Origin: Alteromonadaceae bacterium Bs31 | Lineage (GTDB): Bacteria; Pseudomonadota; Gammaproteobacteria; Pseudomonadales; Cellvibrionaceae | Direction: 5' to 3' | Length of the DNA: 64,000 nt | NCBI GenBank assembly: GCA_900177435.1 | Contig: FXAI01000016.1 | Span: forward strand, 13,551-77,550 | Part shown: positions 36,652 through 46,166 of the stretch, one piece after another | Layout: each line of letters begins with the position of its first letter | Position numbering within the stretch: the first letter of the stretch is position 1 | Notes under the pieces: model-generated | Seen by the model: only the letters and a program-made list of their open reading frames with translations | What the model was told of the DNA's origin: nothing | The model's database searches: none | Program-made: the position numbers and the translations under genes

Positions 36652-37539
36652 ATGGACCCCGATTCGCTGAAAGCATTTCTGGCCGTTGCCGAGTGCCAAT
36701 CGTTTTCTCTGGCAGCTGAAGTGCTCCATCTCACACAACCGGCGGTGAGTAAACGTATAGCCGCTCTCGAGGCGCACCTATGCCATACCCTCTTCGATCG
36801 CCTCGGACGAGACATCCGGCTGACCGAAGCCGGGGAACGCTTGCTTCCACAGGCACAAAAGATTATTCGCTCCATAGAAGAAACCGAACGCAATATTCGT
36901 GAGCTCTCCGGCGAAATTGCAGGCACCCTGAGAGTTGCAACCAGTCATCACATAGGCCTGCATCACTTGCCTCCCGTGCTGCGGGCTTTCGCGTATCAAC
37001 ACAGGCAGGTAAATTTACAATTTGAATTTCTCGACTCAGAACAAGCGCACGACAGGGTCGCTCATGGTGATTGCGAACTGGCTGTAGTCACCCTCGCGCC
37101 AAAAATGGAACGCCCCCTGGTCGGCGAAGTAATCTGGCGAGACCCCCTGGTGTTTGTGGTTGCCAAAGATCACTCATTGAATGGTGGCAATCCGGCCAGC
37201 CTGGCACAACTGGCGAAAAGCCCGGCCATTTTGCCGGACCTAAACACCTATACCGGCAGGATGGTGAAAAACTGTTTCGATAACAAAGGGCTCACACTCA
37301 CACTAAGCATGGCAACCAACTACCTCGAAACAATTAAAATGATGGTATCTGTGGGCTTGGGATGGAGCGTACTGCCAAAGTCCATGGTCGATGAGCACTT
37401 AAGGGAGATTTCAGTAAAAGGGGCAAAACTAGAACGCAAGCTCGGCGTGGTGACACACTCTAAACGCACCCTGAGCAACGCAGCAGCAGCTTTTTACAAA
37501 GTTTTACGTGATGAAGCTATCACTTCCACGCCAATTTAA
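36652..37539 (+). CDS. LysR-family transcriptional regulator divergent from leuCDB
   Basis: 295 residues. The N-terminal winged helix-turn-helix reads DSLKAFLAVAECQSFSLAAE then HLTQPAVSKRIAALEAHL (about residues 3-60). A periplasmic-binding-like effector domain covers about 90-290 (LRVATSHHIGLHHLPPVLRA, FVVAKDHSLNGG). GGGAG lies before the ATG. The divergent arrangement with leuC and the equivalent LysR gene beside leuC in Pseudomonas suggest it controls the leu genes, but the ligand is unknown. Confidence 0.93.
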   Translation: MDPDSLKAFLAVAECQSFSLAAEVLHLTQPAVSKRIAALEAHLCHTLFDRLGRDIRLTEAGERLLPQAQKIIRSIEETERNIRELSGEIAGTLRVATSHHIGLHHLPPVLRAFAYQHRQVNLQFEFLDSEQAHDRVAHGDCELAVVTLAPKMERPLVGEVIWRDPLVFVVAKDHSLNGGNPASLAQLAKSPAILPDLNTYTGRMVKNCFDNKGLTLTLSMATNYLETIKMMVSVGLGWSVLPKSMVDEHLREISVKGAKLERKLGVVTHSKRTLSNAAAAFYKVLRDEAITSTPI

Positions 37540-37607
37540 GCTCTCTGGCACTGTCACCTAAAGCATTCTGCTATACCGATAGTTAAGGTTCATTAGAGGT
37601 AAGCTTT

Positions 37608-38375
37608 ATGAGTACTTTAGTCAGATTTTTTATTGTCACTGTTTTATGTGTTCTTAGTGCAACAGCATCTGCCGATACTATTTTTGGTGTGTATGGCGGC
37701 ATCGGCGTCTGGCAAGCCGACATTGACGGCTCCATGGGTATTGATGATGTGCCCATTACAACCAATGAACTCGGCATAGACGAACAACAAAGCCAGGTTT
37801 TCTATGTCGCTATCGAGCACCCAATTCCTGTCGTGCCCAATATTAGACTCCAATACACGCCCCTTGAATACGACGGCTTTGCAGTAGTGGAGAGGGAATT
37901 TACCTGGGACGATATCACTTTCCCCGCCAATGCCCCTACCACTACTCAACTGGATTTAAGCCACACAGACATCACGCTCTATTATGAAATTCTCGACAAT
38001 TGGGTGAGTTTCGACCTCGGTCTTACAGCAAAAATGGTTGATGGGTCTGCCAGTGTGGATTCCAGGCCAGAGGGCACAGACCCCATTACCGAGCAAACTG
38101 AACTGAATGGAACACTGCCAATGGCCTACGCCATGGCGCGCTTCGACTTACCCTTGTCGGGTGCTTATCTCGGCGGTCATATTAATTACGTTTCCTACGA
38201 CGGCAGCACGCTGAGCGATTTGGATGTAAAGCTGGGCTGGCAGTATGAAAGTGTTCTCGACGTGGGCTTTGAACTGGGCTACCGACAGTTCAAAATTGAG
38301 TTACAGGAGTTCGAAGACGCCAATGCGGACCTAAGCTTCGACGGTCCCTACCTCAATCTCGCTGTGCATTTTTAG
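37608..38375 (+). CDS. TIGR04219 family outer-membrane beta-barrel protein
   Basis: 255 residues. A signal peptide ends near residue 22 (VLCVLSATASADT). The mature protein is a series of alternating strands with aromatic girdles (IFGVYGGIGVWQADIDG, VFYVAIEHPIPVVPNIRLQY, WVSFDLGLTAKMVDGSA, GAYLGGHINYVSYDGS, VLDVGFELGYRQFKIEL). It ends in Phe (LNLAVHF), the usual terminal residue for BAM-assembled porin-like barrels. GAGG precedes the ATG. Family function unknown. It ends at a terminator shared with the convergent six-cysteine gene. Confidence 0.87.
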   Translation: MSTLVRFFIVTVLCVLSATASADTIFGVYGGIGVWQADIDGSMGIDDVPITTNELGIDEQQSQVFYVAIEHPIPVVPNIRLQYTPLEYDGFAVVEREFTWDDITFPANAPTTTQLDLSHTDITLYYEILDNWVSFDLGLTAKMVDGSASVDSRPEGTDPITEQTELNGTLPMAYAMARFDLPLSGAYLGGHINYVSYDGSTLSDLDVKLGWQYESVLDVGFELGYRQFKIELQEFEDANADLSFDGPYLNLAVHF

Positions 38376-38381
38376 AAATAA

Positions 38382-38405
38382 AGCGCTCACCGGAAGGTGG
38401 GCGCT
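38382..38405. terminator. Bidirectional hairpin terminator between convergent genes
   Basis: A 10-bp stem AGCGCTCACC/GGTGGGCGCT (one G-T pair) with a 4-base GGAA loop, 6 bp after the barrel gene stop and 12 bp from the stop of the minus-strand gene. A/T-rich flanks are modest on both sides. Confidence 0.75.
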
Positions 38406-38417
38406 CTTAACTTCTGA

Positions 38418-39398
38418 CTAATCAATACCGGTCAAATCCGCTGCTTCCGCGTTTTCCTCTTTAGCAATTAACGCGAGCAGTTCATTGCCCGGCGATATTT
38501 CGCTCGCCTGACTAAGCATTTGCAAGGCATCTTCGGAGTTTTCCAACAAGGCAAAATGATAACTTGCGCGGTGCAGCCTGGATGCTGCTTGATAACGGTA
38601 AAAATTAATATGACTGGGCTTTGCTTTGGTCTCTTGCTTCGCGTTTAATATCGATTTAGCCACATCCGCGCCTTTAGCCCATGCACTGGCGGCATTTTTG
38701 TTTTTATCACTGCCTGAATAGGCGTAAGCAGACATTTCGTAGGCTTTGCCCGATAAACGCCACACCTTAAACGCCAATATTTTATAAGCCTTTTTGGCAC
38801 CAGGATTCTCTGTAACTTTATATGCCTGCCACAGCTCATCGCCATATTCAGCAAGGTTATCAGACATCTTAAGCGTGTCATCTGAATACATTTTCCAGGC
38901 TGCAGTGGCCTCTTTTTCCTGCTCGTACACAAGCCAGCTCATCGTCACCTGACGCTGGGTGTCAAACAATGTATCTATATTGCGGTCCATCACCGACACC
39001 AGCTCTAGCCCTTCCTTAAAAAATAAGGCGCTGACTTTCTTCTTGAGCGTATCTATGTCTTTGTGTACAGACCAATACAAAACCGCCACACTGCTGTGCT
39101 TTGCTTCAACACCTGCTAGCGATAACACTGCGAGGTTGCTGAAGGTGACTGCCAGCGGCAAAGGTTTGGCTGAGGGACCGTGAATGGAGCAATAATCTAT
39201 CGGGCTGTTGCCATTAGCAGCACAGCTTTTTTTGATCGCCTTCTCAAAATCAGCACACGTTGCCTTCCATTCTGGAAGAGGCAAGCTGCCACAATCGCAA
39301 GCAACTGCGGGGCAAATCTCACTGACCTGCGCTTGTACATGCATCCAAGCCAAAAGACTCCCTGCCAAGATAAGTAGTCTAAGTGTCTTCATTAACAT
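38418..39398 (-). CDS. Secreted six-cysteine protein of unknown function, paralogue 1
   Basis: 326 residues, not matched to a named family. A signal peptide spans about 1-23 (LLILAGSLLAWMHVQAQ). A compact N-terminal region has six Cys in the pattern CPAxxCDCGSLPxPEWxATC, then two more Cys before HGPSAKPLPLA. Mainly helical sequence follows, with a conserved KAYEMSAYAYSGSDK segment. The C-terminus has a TPR-like EDALQMLSQASEISPGNELL. It shares the whole architecture with the gene at 39895, so the two are tandem duplicates. The exported Cys-rich head implies disulfides in the periplasm or outside. ATGs at 39398 and 39392 are both possible starts. Confidence 0.8.
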   Translation of the reverse strand: MLMKTLRLLILAGSLLAWMHVQAQVSEICPAVACDCGSLPLPEWKATCADFEKAIKKSCAANGNSPIDYCSIHGPSAKPLPLAVTFSNLAVLSLAGVEAKHSSVAVLYWSVHKDIDTLKKKVSALFFKEGLELVSVMDRNIDTLFDTQRQVTMSWLVYEQEKEATAAWKMYSDDTLKMSDNLAEYGDELWQAYKVTENPGAKKAYKILAFKVWRLSGKAYEMSAYAYSGSDKNKNAASAWAKGADVAKSILNAKQETKAKPSHINFYRYQAASRLHRASYHFALLENSEDALQMLSQASEISPGNELLALIAKEENAEAADLTGID

Positions 39399-39894
39399 TT
39401 CGCTCTTTGGTTACAGGGTTTAGTCACTAGCTACAGCCAAAAGGGATATTTACGAGGCGTAATTGCGCTACTTAGTTATAAAGCTTCTCGATTAACTAAT
39501 GTTCGCCTGTGTTCATCTTTATTAAAACTGTGACTCATTCTAGATGAATCGGCACACTAACAAAACATTCGGCGTACTTTTCCTTTTTTCTGAAACATTT
39601 TTCTTCCCCCTGAGTACATCGAAGGCAGACTGGCAGACGACAGTAAACCAACAGGCTTGCCGAAGCCGCTATAAAACTAAAGCTTGTGCAGATGAATAGG
39701 AGTGGCCCATCAGAGGCCCTCTAGCTCCGCCAGGTCCCCTACCGGTTGAAATAGTCCTCCATTAAAAAAGGGCGTGCCTCAAGCACACCCTTATAAGAGA
39801 ATAGTCTATGCAAATGAGCCGACATCAATACATATTCTAGTACTAAAGAACCAGCAATGCCAGTGGCAGCGCTGTATCAACATCAACACTTTAA
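39399..39894. other. 496-bp intergenic region between the six-cysteine paralogues
   Basis: It contains the terminator of the upstream paralogue (39764-39790) and, by position, the promoter of the downstream one. Otherwise it is non-coding, with T-rich tracts around 39575-39610. No ORF longer than a short fragment, no repeat array and no tRNA was seen. Confidence 0.6.
39764..39790 (-). terminator. Rho-independent terminator after six-cysteine paralogue 2
   Basis: Stem GGGTGTGC/GCACGCCC (8 bp, one wobble) with a 5-base loop and a six-T run on the minus strand, about 105 bp past the stop codon of the gene at 39895. Confidence 0.85.
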
Positions 39895-40863
39895 TTACAA
39901 ATTGGTAAGCTCAGCGGCCTCCTGATCTTCTTCCAGCGCAATTAGAGCAGCCAGCTCGTTACCTGGGGAGACATCGTTAGCCATAGCTAACGTTTTCAGC
40001 GCATCCTCTGCTTCACCTTCCAACGCGAAATAGTAGCTGGCGCGGTGCAGGCGAGAGGCCGCCTGATACTTGTAAAAATTAATATGACTGGCTTTTGCCT
40101 GGCTGGCTTGCTTGGCTTCTAATACCGCCTGAGATACCCCTGCCCCACTAAGCCAGGCTTCGGCGGCCTGCTCACTTTTATCGGCACCGGAAAAAGCATA
40201 AGCGGACATCTCATAAGCTTTTCCAGCAACTCGCCACACTTTGAAGGCAAGTACCTTGTATGCCTTCTTCGCAGCACCATTTTTTTCGACCAGGTAATTG
40301 TTCCAAAGCTCAGCACTATATGCAGAGAGAATTTCTGCCCGCTCGAGGGAACGCTCGGAGTATGACCTCCACGCAGACAAAGCCTCTTTCTCTTCCTCAT
40401 GCAAAAGCCAACTCATGGTTACTGCTCGCTGAGCGTCAAACAATTCATCGAAAGTAGCATCCAGCTCCTTACTTACTGCGAGGCCCTCTTTAAAATAATA
40501 GGAACTGAGTTTTGCTTTAAGTAATTTTATAGCGTTATCACTCGCGCTATATAGTTGGCTTACCTTCGCGCTTTGCTGGGGAAGGTCTTGTTCGGAAATG
40601 ACTGAAATGTTTGAAAATTCTATTGCCAGAGGCAAGGGTTTCGCCGAAGGCCCATGTAAAGAACAGTAGTCCGCAGGAGTATTAGCATTTGCGGCACAGT
40701 TTTTTTTGATTTTGGTTTCGTGATCTTCACAGGTGGCTTGCCACTCCGGTTTTGGTAAGCTGCCACAATCACATGATATAGCTGGGCAAACCTCTGCTTT
40801 TTGCGCAAAGGCCTGTACAGCCAATAACACCCCGGTGAGGGCTACTAATCTAATTTTAGCCAT
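39895..40863 (-). CDS. Secreted six-cysteine protein of unknown function, paralogue 2
   Basis: 322 residues from the ATG at 40863 (AAGGGG lies about 11 bases upstream). A signal peptide spans about 1-20 (LVALTGVLLAVQAFAQ). Cys26, 31, 33, 45, 56 and 67 have the same spacing as in paralogue 1. The shared middle helices are KAYKVLAFKVWRVAGKAYEM and SHINFYKYQAASRLHRASYY. The C-terminal EDALKTLAMANDVSPGNELA is TPR-like. Several stretches are nearly identical to paralogue 1, while a segment after PLPLA differs most. Each gene has its own terminator, so they are separate transcription units. Role unknown; helical repeats suggest protein binding. Confidence 0.82.
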   Translation of the reverse strand: MAKIRLVALTGVLLAVQAFAQKAEVCPAISCDCGSLPKPEWQATCEDHETKIKKNCAANANTPADYCSLHGPSAKPLPLAIEFSNISVISEQDLPQQSAKVSQLYSASDNAIKLLKAKLSSYYFKEGLAVSKELDATFDELFDAQRAVTMSWLLHEEEKEALSAWRSYSERSLERAEILSAYSAELWNNYLVEKNGAAKKAYKVLAFKVWRVAGKAYEMSAYAFSGADKSEQAAEAWLSGAGVSQAVLEAKQASQAKASHINFYKYQAASRLHRASYYFALEGEAEDALKTLAMANDVSPGNELAALIALEEDQEAAELTNL

Positions 40864-40927
40864 AAAATGCTCGACCCCTTTGAGAATAACAAGCAACTAC
40901 TTTGATCATATCAACTCTAAAATGTTC

Positions 40928-42097
40928 CTAAGGCCTTTCTACGTACGCACCACTGTGCAAGACCAGCGAAAACCCTTTAAAAAAACGTTTATGTGAAATC
41001 AACAAAGCGATTACAACCACACCAATAGAAAATACAAATGCCCAACTTGGTTTAAGTTCCCATAATAAGCCACTACATAGCGCACCAACAGCACTTCCTG
41101 CGCCAAAACATACTGCACTGTAAAACGCCTGCCCCTGCCCCTGAGCTGAAGAACCAAATTGCCGACGGACAAATTCTATAGCCACTGCATGGCTCACACC
41201 GAAACCAAAAGCATGTAGCAACTGCACGGTTATCATCAGCCCCCATAATTCAGGGTAACAAGCAATTGCCGCCCAGCGCAATGCTGTTAAAAACAGGCTC
41301 GCCTGCAACAATAACAGCAGGGAAAAACGCTGCAGTATTGCAGGCATCCAAATAAATATAACTATTTCGGCGACAACACCAATTGCCCAGAAAAGCCCGA
41401 TTAGGGTTCGCGAATAGCCGTAACTTTCCATGTAGATACTATAAAAAGTGTAGTAGACGCCATGACTTACTTGAAGCAAGGTGAGTATGAAAAAGAATAA
41501 AAATACGTTTCGGTTTAGCAGCAGCGCCAGAAATGAACCTTTTACAGGCCGCTGACTTTTTTGCTCTTCTTCAGGAAGACTTAGAGTAGAAAAAAATATG
41601 CCACAGAGAAAAATAAATATTATTAATGGGAGAAGCCTTATATCGATTAATTCAAAGAGGTAACCGAGCAATACGACCGTAAGAATAAACCCCACTGAAC
41701 CCCAGACCCGTATGCGGCTATACCTCTGCGGTTGGGATGCAAGGTGATTTAAAGTCACCACTTCAAACTGTGCCAGGATGGCATTCCAAAAAAAACTGAA
41801 AGACAACAGCACCACTATCAGCCAGATATAACCCTGCCCCACAAAGATAGCCGCGAAGCAGAGACAAGCACCAGCCGCGCCCAAGCGAATGATATTGAGC
41901 CTTTGCCCGGTGGCATCCGCCCAGGCACCCCAAATATTGGGCGCAAGCAGTTTGGTTAGCATGGGAATGGCTGATAACACACCAATTTGCGTAGGCGAGT
42001 AGCCAGTGGCATCAAGGTATAAGCCCCAGTAGGGTGAAATAGCCCCTACCACGGCGAAATAACAGAAATAGACGGCTGATAAGCGCCAATAAGGCAT
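40928..42097 (-). CDS. MFS transporter, HcaT-like (3-phenylpropionate permease family)
   Basis: 389 residues, twelve membrane helices. It starts YWRLSAVYFCYFAVVGAISP, then GLYLDATGYSPTQIGVLSAI and the loop WGAWADATGQRLNII. The RYSRIRVWGSVGFILTVVLL segment after helix 4 is diagnostic of the HcaT/LacY-like MFS_1 group. The substrate is not known. It lies 13 bp downstream of aroC, a neighbourhood shared with Pseudomonas, so it is probably cotranscribed with prmB and aroC. Confidence 0.85.
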   Translation of the reverse strand: MPYWRLSAVYFCYFAVVGAISPYWGLYLDATGYSPTQIGVLSAIPMLTKLLAPNIWGAWADATGQRLNIIRLGAAGACLCFAAIFVGQGYIWLIVVLLSFSFFWNAILAQFEVVTLNHLASQPQRYSRIRVWGSVGFILTVVLLGYLFELIDIRLLPLIIFIFLCGIFFSTLSLPEEEQKSQRPVKGSFLALLLNRNVFLFFFILTLLQVSHGVYYTFYSIYMESYGYSRTLIGLFWAIGVVAEIVIFIWMPAILQRFSLLLLLQASLFLTALRWAAIACYPELWGLMITVQLLHAFGFGVSHAVAIEFVRRQFGSSAQGQGQAFYSAVCFGAGSAVGALCSGLLWELKPSWAFVFSIGVVVIALLISHKRFFKGFSLVLHSGAYVERP

Positions 42098-42110
42098 TTC
42101 GGCTCAGGCC

Positions 42111-43211
42111 TTAGGGTGTGCCACCAGGAATAGTGATTACGCCCTCTCCCGCAGCACCATTCTGCCCTCTGTTGCGCAGAGCATGGTCCAGTATGACCAG
42201 CGCCATCATAGCTTCGGCGATGGGTGTTGCACGAATGCCTACGCACGGGTCGTGCCTCCCGGTCGTTACCACTTCCGTTTCATTACCGTGTAAATCGATA
42301 CTTCGACCAGGAATCCGCAAGCTGGAGGTTGGCTTTAATGCGATATGTGCAATGAAGTCTTGCCCGGTGGAGATGCCACCCAGGACACCACCCGCCTGAT
42401 TAGAGAGGAAGCCCTCTGGTGTAATTTCATCTCGATGCTCAGTGCCCTTCTGGCTAACAGAGGCAAAGCCCGCCCCTATCTCAACCCCTTTTACCGCATT
42501 AATGCCCATTAGCGCGTGAGCCAAATCTGCATCCAGGCGATCAAAAACAGGTTCACCCAGGCCTGGCAACATATTTGACGCTACCACCGTAATTTTCGCA
42601 CCAATAGAATTGCCCTCTTTCGTCAGCACTTTCATGTACTGTTCCATTTCAGCAACCTTGCTGACATCGGGGCAGAAAAATGGGTTCTGATGAATTTGCT
42701 GCCAATCTACACGCTCAATTTCTATCGGCCCGAGCTGGGAAAGGTAACCACGTACGTCTATACCCCAGGTATCTTTTAACACTTTTTTGGCAAGCGCCCC
42801 TGCCGCTACGCGCATTGCGGTTTCCCGAGCAGAAGAACGACCACCACCTCGGTAGTCGCGAAGGCCATATTTTTTTAGATAACTGTAATCTGCGTGAGCG
42901 GGCCTGAATTGATCTTTAATTTTAGAGTAATCTTTGGAGCGCTGATCCGTATTTTCGATAAGCATACCGATCGGCGTGCCTGTGGTTTTACCCTCAAATA
43001 CACCGGAAAGTATTCTTACTTGATCCGCTTCTCTTCTCTGTGTGGTATAGCGCGATTGACCGGGCTTGCGACGATCCAGGTCATTCTGCAAATCTTGCTC
43101 GCTCAGCGCAATCCCCGGAGGACAGCCATCCACAATACAACCCAAAGCGGCACCGTGGCTTTCACCAAATGTGGTTAACGTAAATAATTTACCAAATGTA
43201 TTACCAGACAT
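42111..43211 (-). CDS. aroC: Chorismate synthase
   Basis: AroC removes phosphate from 5-enolpyruvylshikimate 3-phosphate to give chorismate, using reduced FMN. 366 residues. Motifs are [20 protein letters not shown] with the catalytic His, [52 protein letters not shown] and [17 protein letters not shown] with a second active-site His. It ends near GGTP. The product feeds TrpA/B/F and folate synthesis seen elsewhere in the window. It follows prmB by 16 bp. Confidence 0.97.
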   Translation of the reverse strand: MSGNTFGKLFTLTTFGESHGAALGCIVDGCPPGIALSEQDLQNDLDRRKPGQSRYTTQRREADQVRILSGVFEGKTTGTPIGMLIENTDQRSKDYSKIKDQFRPAHADYSYLKKYGLRDYRGGGRSSARETAMRVAAGALAKKVLKDTWGIDVRGYLSQLGPIEIERVDWQQIHQNPFFCPDVSKVAEMEQYMKVLTKEGNSIGAKITVVASNMLPGLGEPVFDRLDADLAHALMGINAVKGVEIGAGFASVSQKGTEHRDEITPEGFLSNQAGGVLGGISTGQDFIAHIALKPTSSLRIPGRSIDLHGNETEVVTTGRHDPCVGIRATPIAEAMMALVILDHALRNRGQNGAAGEGVITIPGGTP

Positions 43212-43227
43212 AATCTACTCGTTCTTT

Positions 43228-44148
43228 TTAAAATCGTTTCTCAGCGCTCACAATGTCTCTCACCGCTTGAGCTGTGAGAATGAAAACACCGTGACCACCG
43301 TTTTCGAATTCTGGCCAGAAAAATTCCACATGCGGATAAGCTTCTTCCAGGGCAGCCCAGCTATTACCCACTTCCACCACCAGCAAGCCATCTTCACTGA
43401 GGTAGTCAGACGCCTGGCTAAGAATTTTCCTAACAATGTCCAGGCCATCATCACCCGCCTGTAAACCCAGCACTGGCTCACGATGGTACTCTTCGGGCAT
43501 GCTTGCCAAATCTTTAGCGTCCACATAGGGAGGGTTAGAGACAATCAGGTCATAAACCTTTCCAGCAAATAGCTCACTGCTGAACAAGTCCGCCTCTATC
43601 ACATTCACTCGTGCCTGCAGGCCGTGATGCTGTGCATTCTTCTCGGCAAGTGTTGTGGCCAGTGGTGATATATCACTTATGTCCACCTCTGCTTCAGCGA
43701 ACGCCGCCGCACAGGCCAGGCCAATACAGCCACTACCCGTGCACAGGTCCAATATGCGAGCAGGGTAAACACTCAACCATGGCTCGAAGCCCGCTTGAAT
43801 GAGTTCCGCAATGGGTGAGCGAGGTACCAGCACATCTTCAGTAACCTCAAAAGACATTCCACAAAACCAGGCTTCTCCCGTGAGGTACGCCGCTGGTTTA
43901 CGTGTGGTGATTCGCTCCCTAAACAAAGCAAATATTGTGTGACGCTCATCCGTGCTCAGCCTAGTGTCGTAAATACGCTCTAGGGAGGGCCAAGGTTGTT
44001 GCAGGGCCCACATAACAAGCAATGCGGCTTCATCCCAAGGGTTATCTGTTCCATGACCGAAATAAAGCGCCCGACGGCTGAACTCGCTGGAACCCCAACG
44101 TATCCAGTCACGCACTGTAAACAACTCCTGTACAACTCTCTCATTCAT
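43228..44148 (-). CDS. prmB: Ribosomal protein L3 N5-glutamine methyltransferase
   Basis: 306 residues from the ATG at 44148; an in-frame TTG four codons upstream is less likely. The N-terminal helical part (DWIRWGSSEFSRRALYFGHG) and AYLTGEAWFCGMSFEVTEDV followed by LVPRSP are HemK-family landmarks. SAM is bound at ILDLCTGSGCIGLACAAAF, and the glutamine-binding NPPY is in LIVSNPPYVDAKDL. PrmB rather than PrmC is inferred from the GTDN-type N-terminus and its position before aroC. It modifies ribosomal protein L3 during 50S assembly. Confidence 0.93.
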   Translation of the reverse strand: MNERVVQELFTVRDWIRWGSSEFSRRALYFGHGTDNPWDEAALLVMWALQQPWPSLERIYDTRLSTDERHTIFALFRERITTRKPAAYLTGEAWFCGMSFEVTEDVLVPRSPIAELIQAGFEPWLSVYPARILDLCTGSGCIGLACAAAFAEAEVDISDISPLATTLAEKNAQHHGLQARVNVIEADLFSSELFAGKVYDLIVSNPPYVDAKDLASMPEEYHREPVLGLQAGDDGLDIVRKILSQASDYLSEDGLLVVEVGNSWAALEEAYPHVEFFWPEFENGGHGVFILTAQAVRDIVSAEKRF

Positions 44149-44251
44149 ATACTTTGGCAAACAGGCAAAAGGCCGCTATTCTAGCGCCTTTTTCCCCAGT
44201 CACCTACTCTGTTAACGTTACTGGATCAGAACTTTGGAAGTGGTAGACCCT

Positions 44252-44812
44252 ATGTCAGAAGAAAACAACACCAAACATTACTTTGCCAAAATTATTGAAT
44301 CTACCGGTGAAGACCTCGGTCGTGCCGGGCTGGTAGACACACCGCAACGTGCTTCATCAGCGTTTGAATACTTAACCGGAGGCTACCATCAGACACTGGA
44401 TGATGTTGTAAACGATGCGCTCTTTCCCTCCGACTCAAACGACATGGTGATTGTTAAAGACATCGAGCTCTACTCTCTTTGTGAGCATCACATGCTGCCC
44501 TTCATCGGCAGAGCGCATGTTGGCTACATTCCAAGAGGTAAAGTGCTGGGGCTTTCAAAGGTTGCCCGCATAGTCGACATGTTTGCCCGGCGCTTGCAAA
44601 TTCAGGAGCAGCTGACTACTCAGGTGGCCAAAACGATTGCAGAGGTTACTGAAGCGGCCGGTGTGGGTGTGATCATTGAGGCGAAGCATCTCTGCATGAT
44701 GATGCGCGGCGTAGAGAAGCAAAACTCGCTTATGAAAACCTCGGCCATGCTGGGCTGTTTCCGCAGCAACCTGAGTACCCGAAACGAGTTTTTATCCTTA
44801 CTGAGGGACTAG
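44252..44812 (+). CDS. folE: GTP cyclohydrolase I
   Basis: FolE opens GTP to 7,8-dihydroneopterin triphosphate, the first step to folate. 186 residues from the ATG at 44252; the longer frame begins with TTG at 44234. Motifs are [18 protein letters not shown], the zinc-site [40 protein letters not shown] and the second zinc Cys in [17 protein letters not shown]. These Cys/His residues mark the type I zinc enzyme, not FolE2. It is convergent with the PilZ gene. Confidence 0.96.
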   Translation: MSEENNTKHYFAKIIESTGEDLGRAGLVDTPQRASSAFEYLTGGYHQTLDDVVNDALFPSDSNDMVIVKDIELYSLCEHHMLPFIGRAHVGYIPRGKVLGLSKVARIVDMFARRLQIQEQLTTQVAKTIAEVTEAAGVGVIIEAKHLCMMMRGVEKQNSLMKTSAMLGCFRSNLSTRNEFLSLLRD

Positions 44813-44840
44813 TGACCACTGCTACTGCAAGCAATGGATG

Positions 44841-45287
44841 CTAGAGTTTGAGCTGAAATTCTCGTGCATTACCCAGCAACTGAAGGGTGTTGTTGTAGAT
44901 GTGCATTTCCTCGCCGGAAATGTGGGTAAATTTTAGCTCAAGCACCACACCTTGATTACTTGATAGCACACGGCAATAAATCACTTTTGTTTTGGCGCGA
45001 ATTCGCTCTTTCTTGTCTCGATACTTAATATAAAACTCAATATTGACGTCCGAACCAAGGGTAAGCGCCGTATCCGTTTTTATCGACACCCCCTTTTGAG
45101 CGATATGCTCCACCAAAGCACTGTGTACCTGGCGGTCGCGTGTCATAATTCTGCTCTGCCAATGCACCATGTATCGGGGCTGAGCCAATCGCTCTTGTGA
45201 CATATTCGATTCATACTCTGCAACAAATAACATCAGTGTAGCAGGGGAAAACGATGCTTGATTTGAACGCCAGGGTACGGCCTGCAT
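44841..45287 (-). CDS. PilZ domain protein
   Basis: 148 residues. A PilZ fold is suggested by the start region RLAQPRYMVHWQSRIM, the turn VEHIAQKGVSIKTDTALTLG and strands FYIKYRDKKERIRAKTKVIY and GVVLELKFTHISGEEM. The canonical RxxxR and (D/N)xSxxG c-di-GMP motifs are only partly present (RLAQPRY; IAQKGVSI), so nucleotide binding is uncertain. The ATG at 45287 abuts the upstream stop (TGAATG), which suggests coupling; ATG 45203 would start just before the domain. It follows DUF4892 in the same operon. Confidence 0.75.
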   Translation of the reverse strand: MQAVPWRSNQASFSPATLMLFVAEYESNMSQERLAQPRYMVHWQSRIMTRDRQVHSALVEHIAQKGVSIKTDTALTLGSDVNIEFYIKYRDKKERIRAKTKVIYCRVLSSNQGVVLELKFTHISGEEMHIYNNTLQLLGNAREFQLKL

Positions 45288-46154
45288 TCAAGGAATAACA
45301 ATTTCTACACGAGCCAGGCCTTTCTTACCCTGCGGCGCAAATGAGCCCATACCAATTACCTTTAGCTGCGCAGCCTTAATTCCTTTTTCGATAAGTAGAT
45401 CTGCAAATTGCTGCGCTATGGCTTCAGATTTTTTCTGATTTGCCTCCCAGCGTCGTTCCGTATAGGTATGCCCGACAATGGCGAATATTTGTCTCGGCTT
45501 TCTCTGGATAGCTTGCACTAAAGCCTCAAAAAAAGCGTCGTCCTGCTGCGAGAGTAAGGCATCTGGCACCACGTAAAAGCCAGCATCAACGATTGTCTTA
45601 AGAAGTGTCTCCGGGTCGGGTGCAATGGCAATCACGGACTCGGCCAAGGGGGTTACAAGCTCCAACTGTAAATAAATTCTTCGATTACCGCGCTGCGAGA
45701 GGTACCAAATGAGGTACTGGGTTTTTCCCTCCTGATTAAGCTGCCATATTTGATAGCTTTGTGACGCGTCGAGTCCGTAAAGCTGTTTCACGCCAAATAT
45801 CTCATTAGCCCACACGTTGCTGCTGCCACAGTCCAGACTGCTACACATAAAAATAGCTTGCGCCTCCATGCTGTATAAATAATTTTCCAGGCCTTGCTTC
45901 GCTTCACTGAAGGACTCATCCTGGCTCAACTCAATAGTCCTTTTTTCAAGGCTACCCTGCAGTGATTCTGAGCGATCAAACGACCATTGACTATTGACCT
46001 TCTTCGGTACGGACAAAACCAAGCGGTAATCGCTTAACTCCAGCTTTTGCTGGTAAAGCGCTCTCCCTCCCGAAAAAATATCGTCGAGATTTTCCGCTTG
46101 AAGACCAAGGCTATATAAAATAGCCAGTGAAATAAAAACAATTTTTTTCATCAT
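45288..46154 (-). CDS. DUF4892 protein with OmpA-like C-terminal region
   Basis: 288 residues. A signal peptide ends near residue 20 (FISLAILYSLGLQAEN). The DUF4892 part covers about 25-190 (DYRLVLSVPKKVNSQWSFDR, YLYSMEAQAIFMCSSLDCGS). An OmpA-type peptidoglycan-binding-like region near 215-288 has IFAIVGHTYTERRWEANQKK then SEAIAQQFADLLIEKG and a final ARVEIVIP. Two Cys lie in the middle (CSSLDCGSS). It should be periplasmic or outer-membrane associated. Role unknown. It sits 12 bp after an alpha/beta hydrolase gene and directly upstream of PilZ. Confidence 0.82.
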   Translation of the reverse strand: MMKKIVFISLAILYSLGLQAENLDDIFSGGRALYQQKLELSDYRLVLSVPKKVNSQWSFDRSESLQGSLEKRTIELSQDESFSEAKQGLENYLYSMEAQAIFMCSSLDCGSSNVWANEIFGVKQLYGLDASQSYQIWQLNQEGKTQYLIWYLSQRGNRRIYLQLELVTPLAESVIAIAPDPETLLKTIVDAGFYVVPDALLSQQDDAFFEALVQAIQRKPRQIFAIVGHTYTERRWEANQKKSEAIAQQFADLLIEKGIKAAQLKVIGMGSFAPQGKKGLARVEIVIP

Positions 46155-46166
46155 AAAAAGCTGCGT

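Noticed and set aside
39399-39894. Possible small RNA or gene between the six-cysteine paralogues
   Set aside because: Apart from the terminator hairpin, I see no promoter-terminator pair or conserved structure that I can defend.
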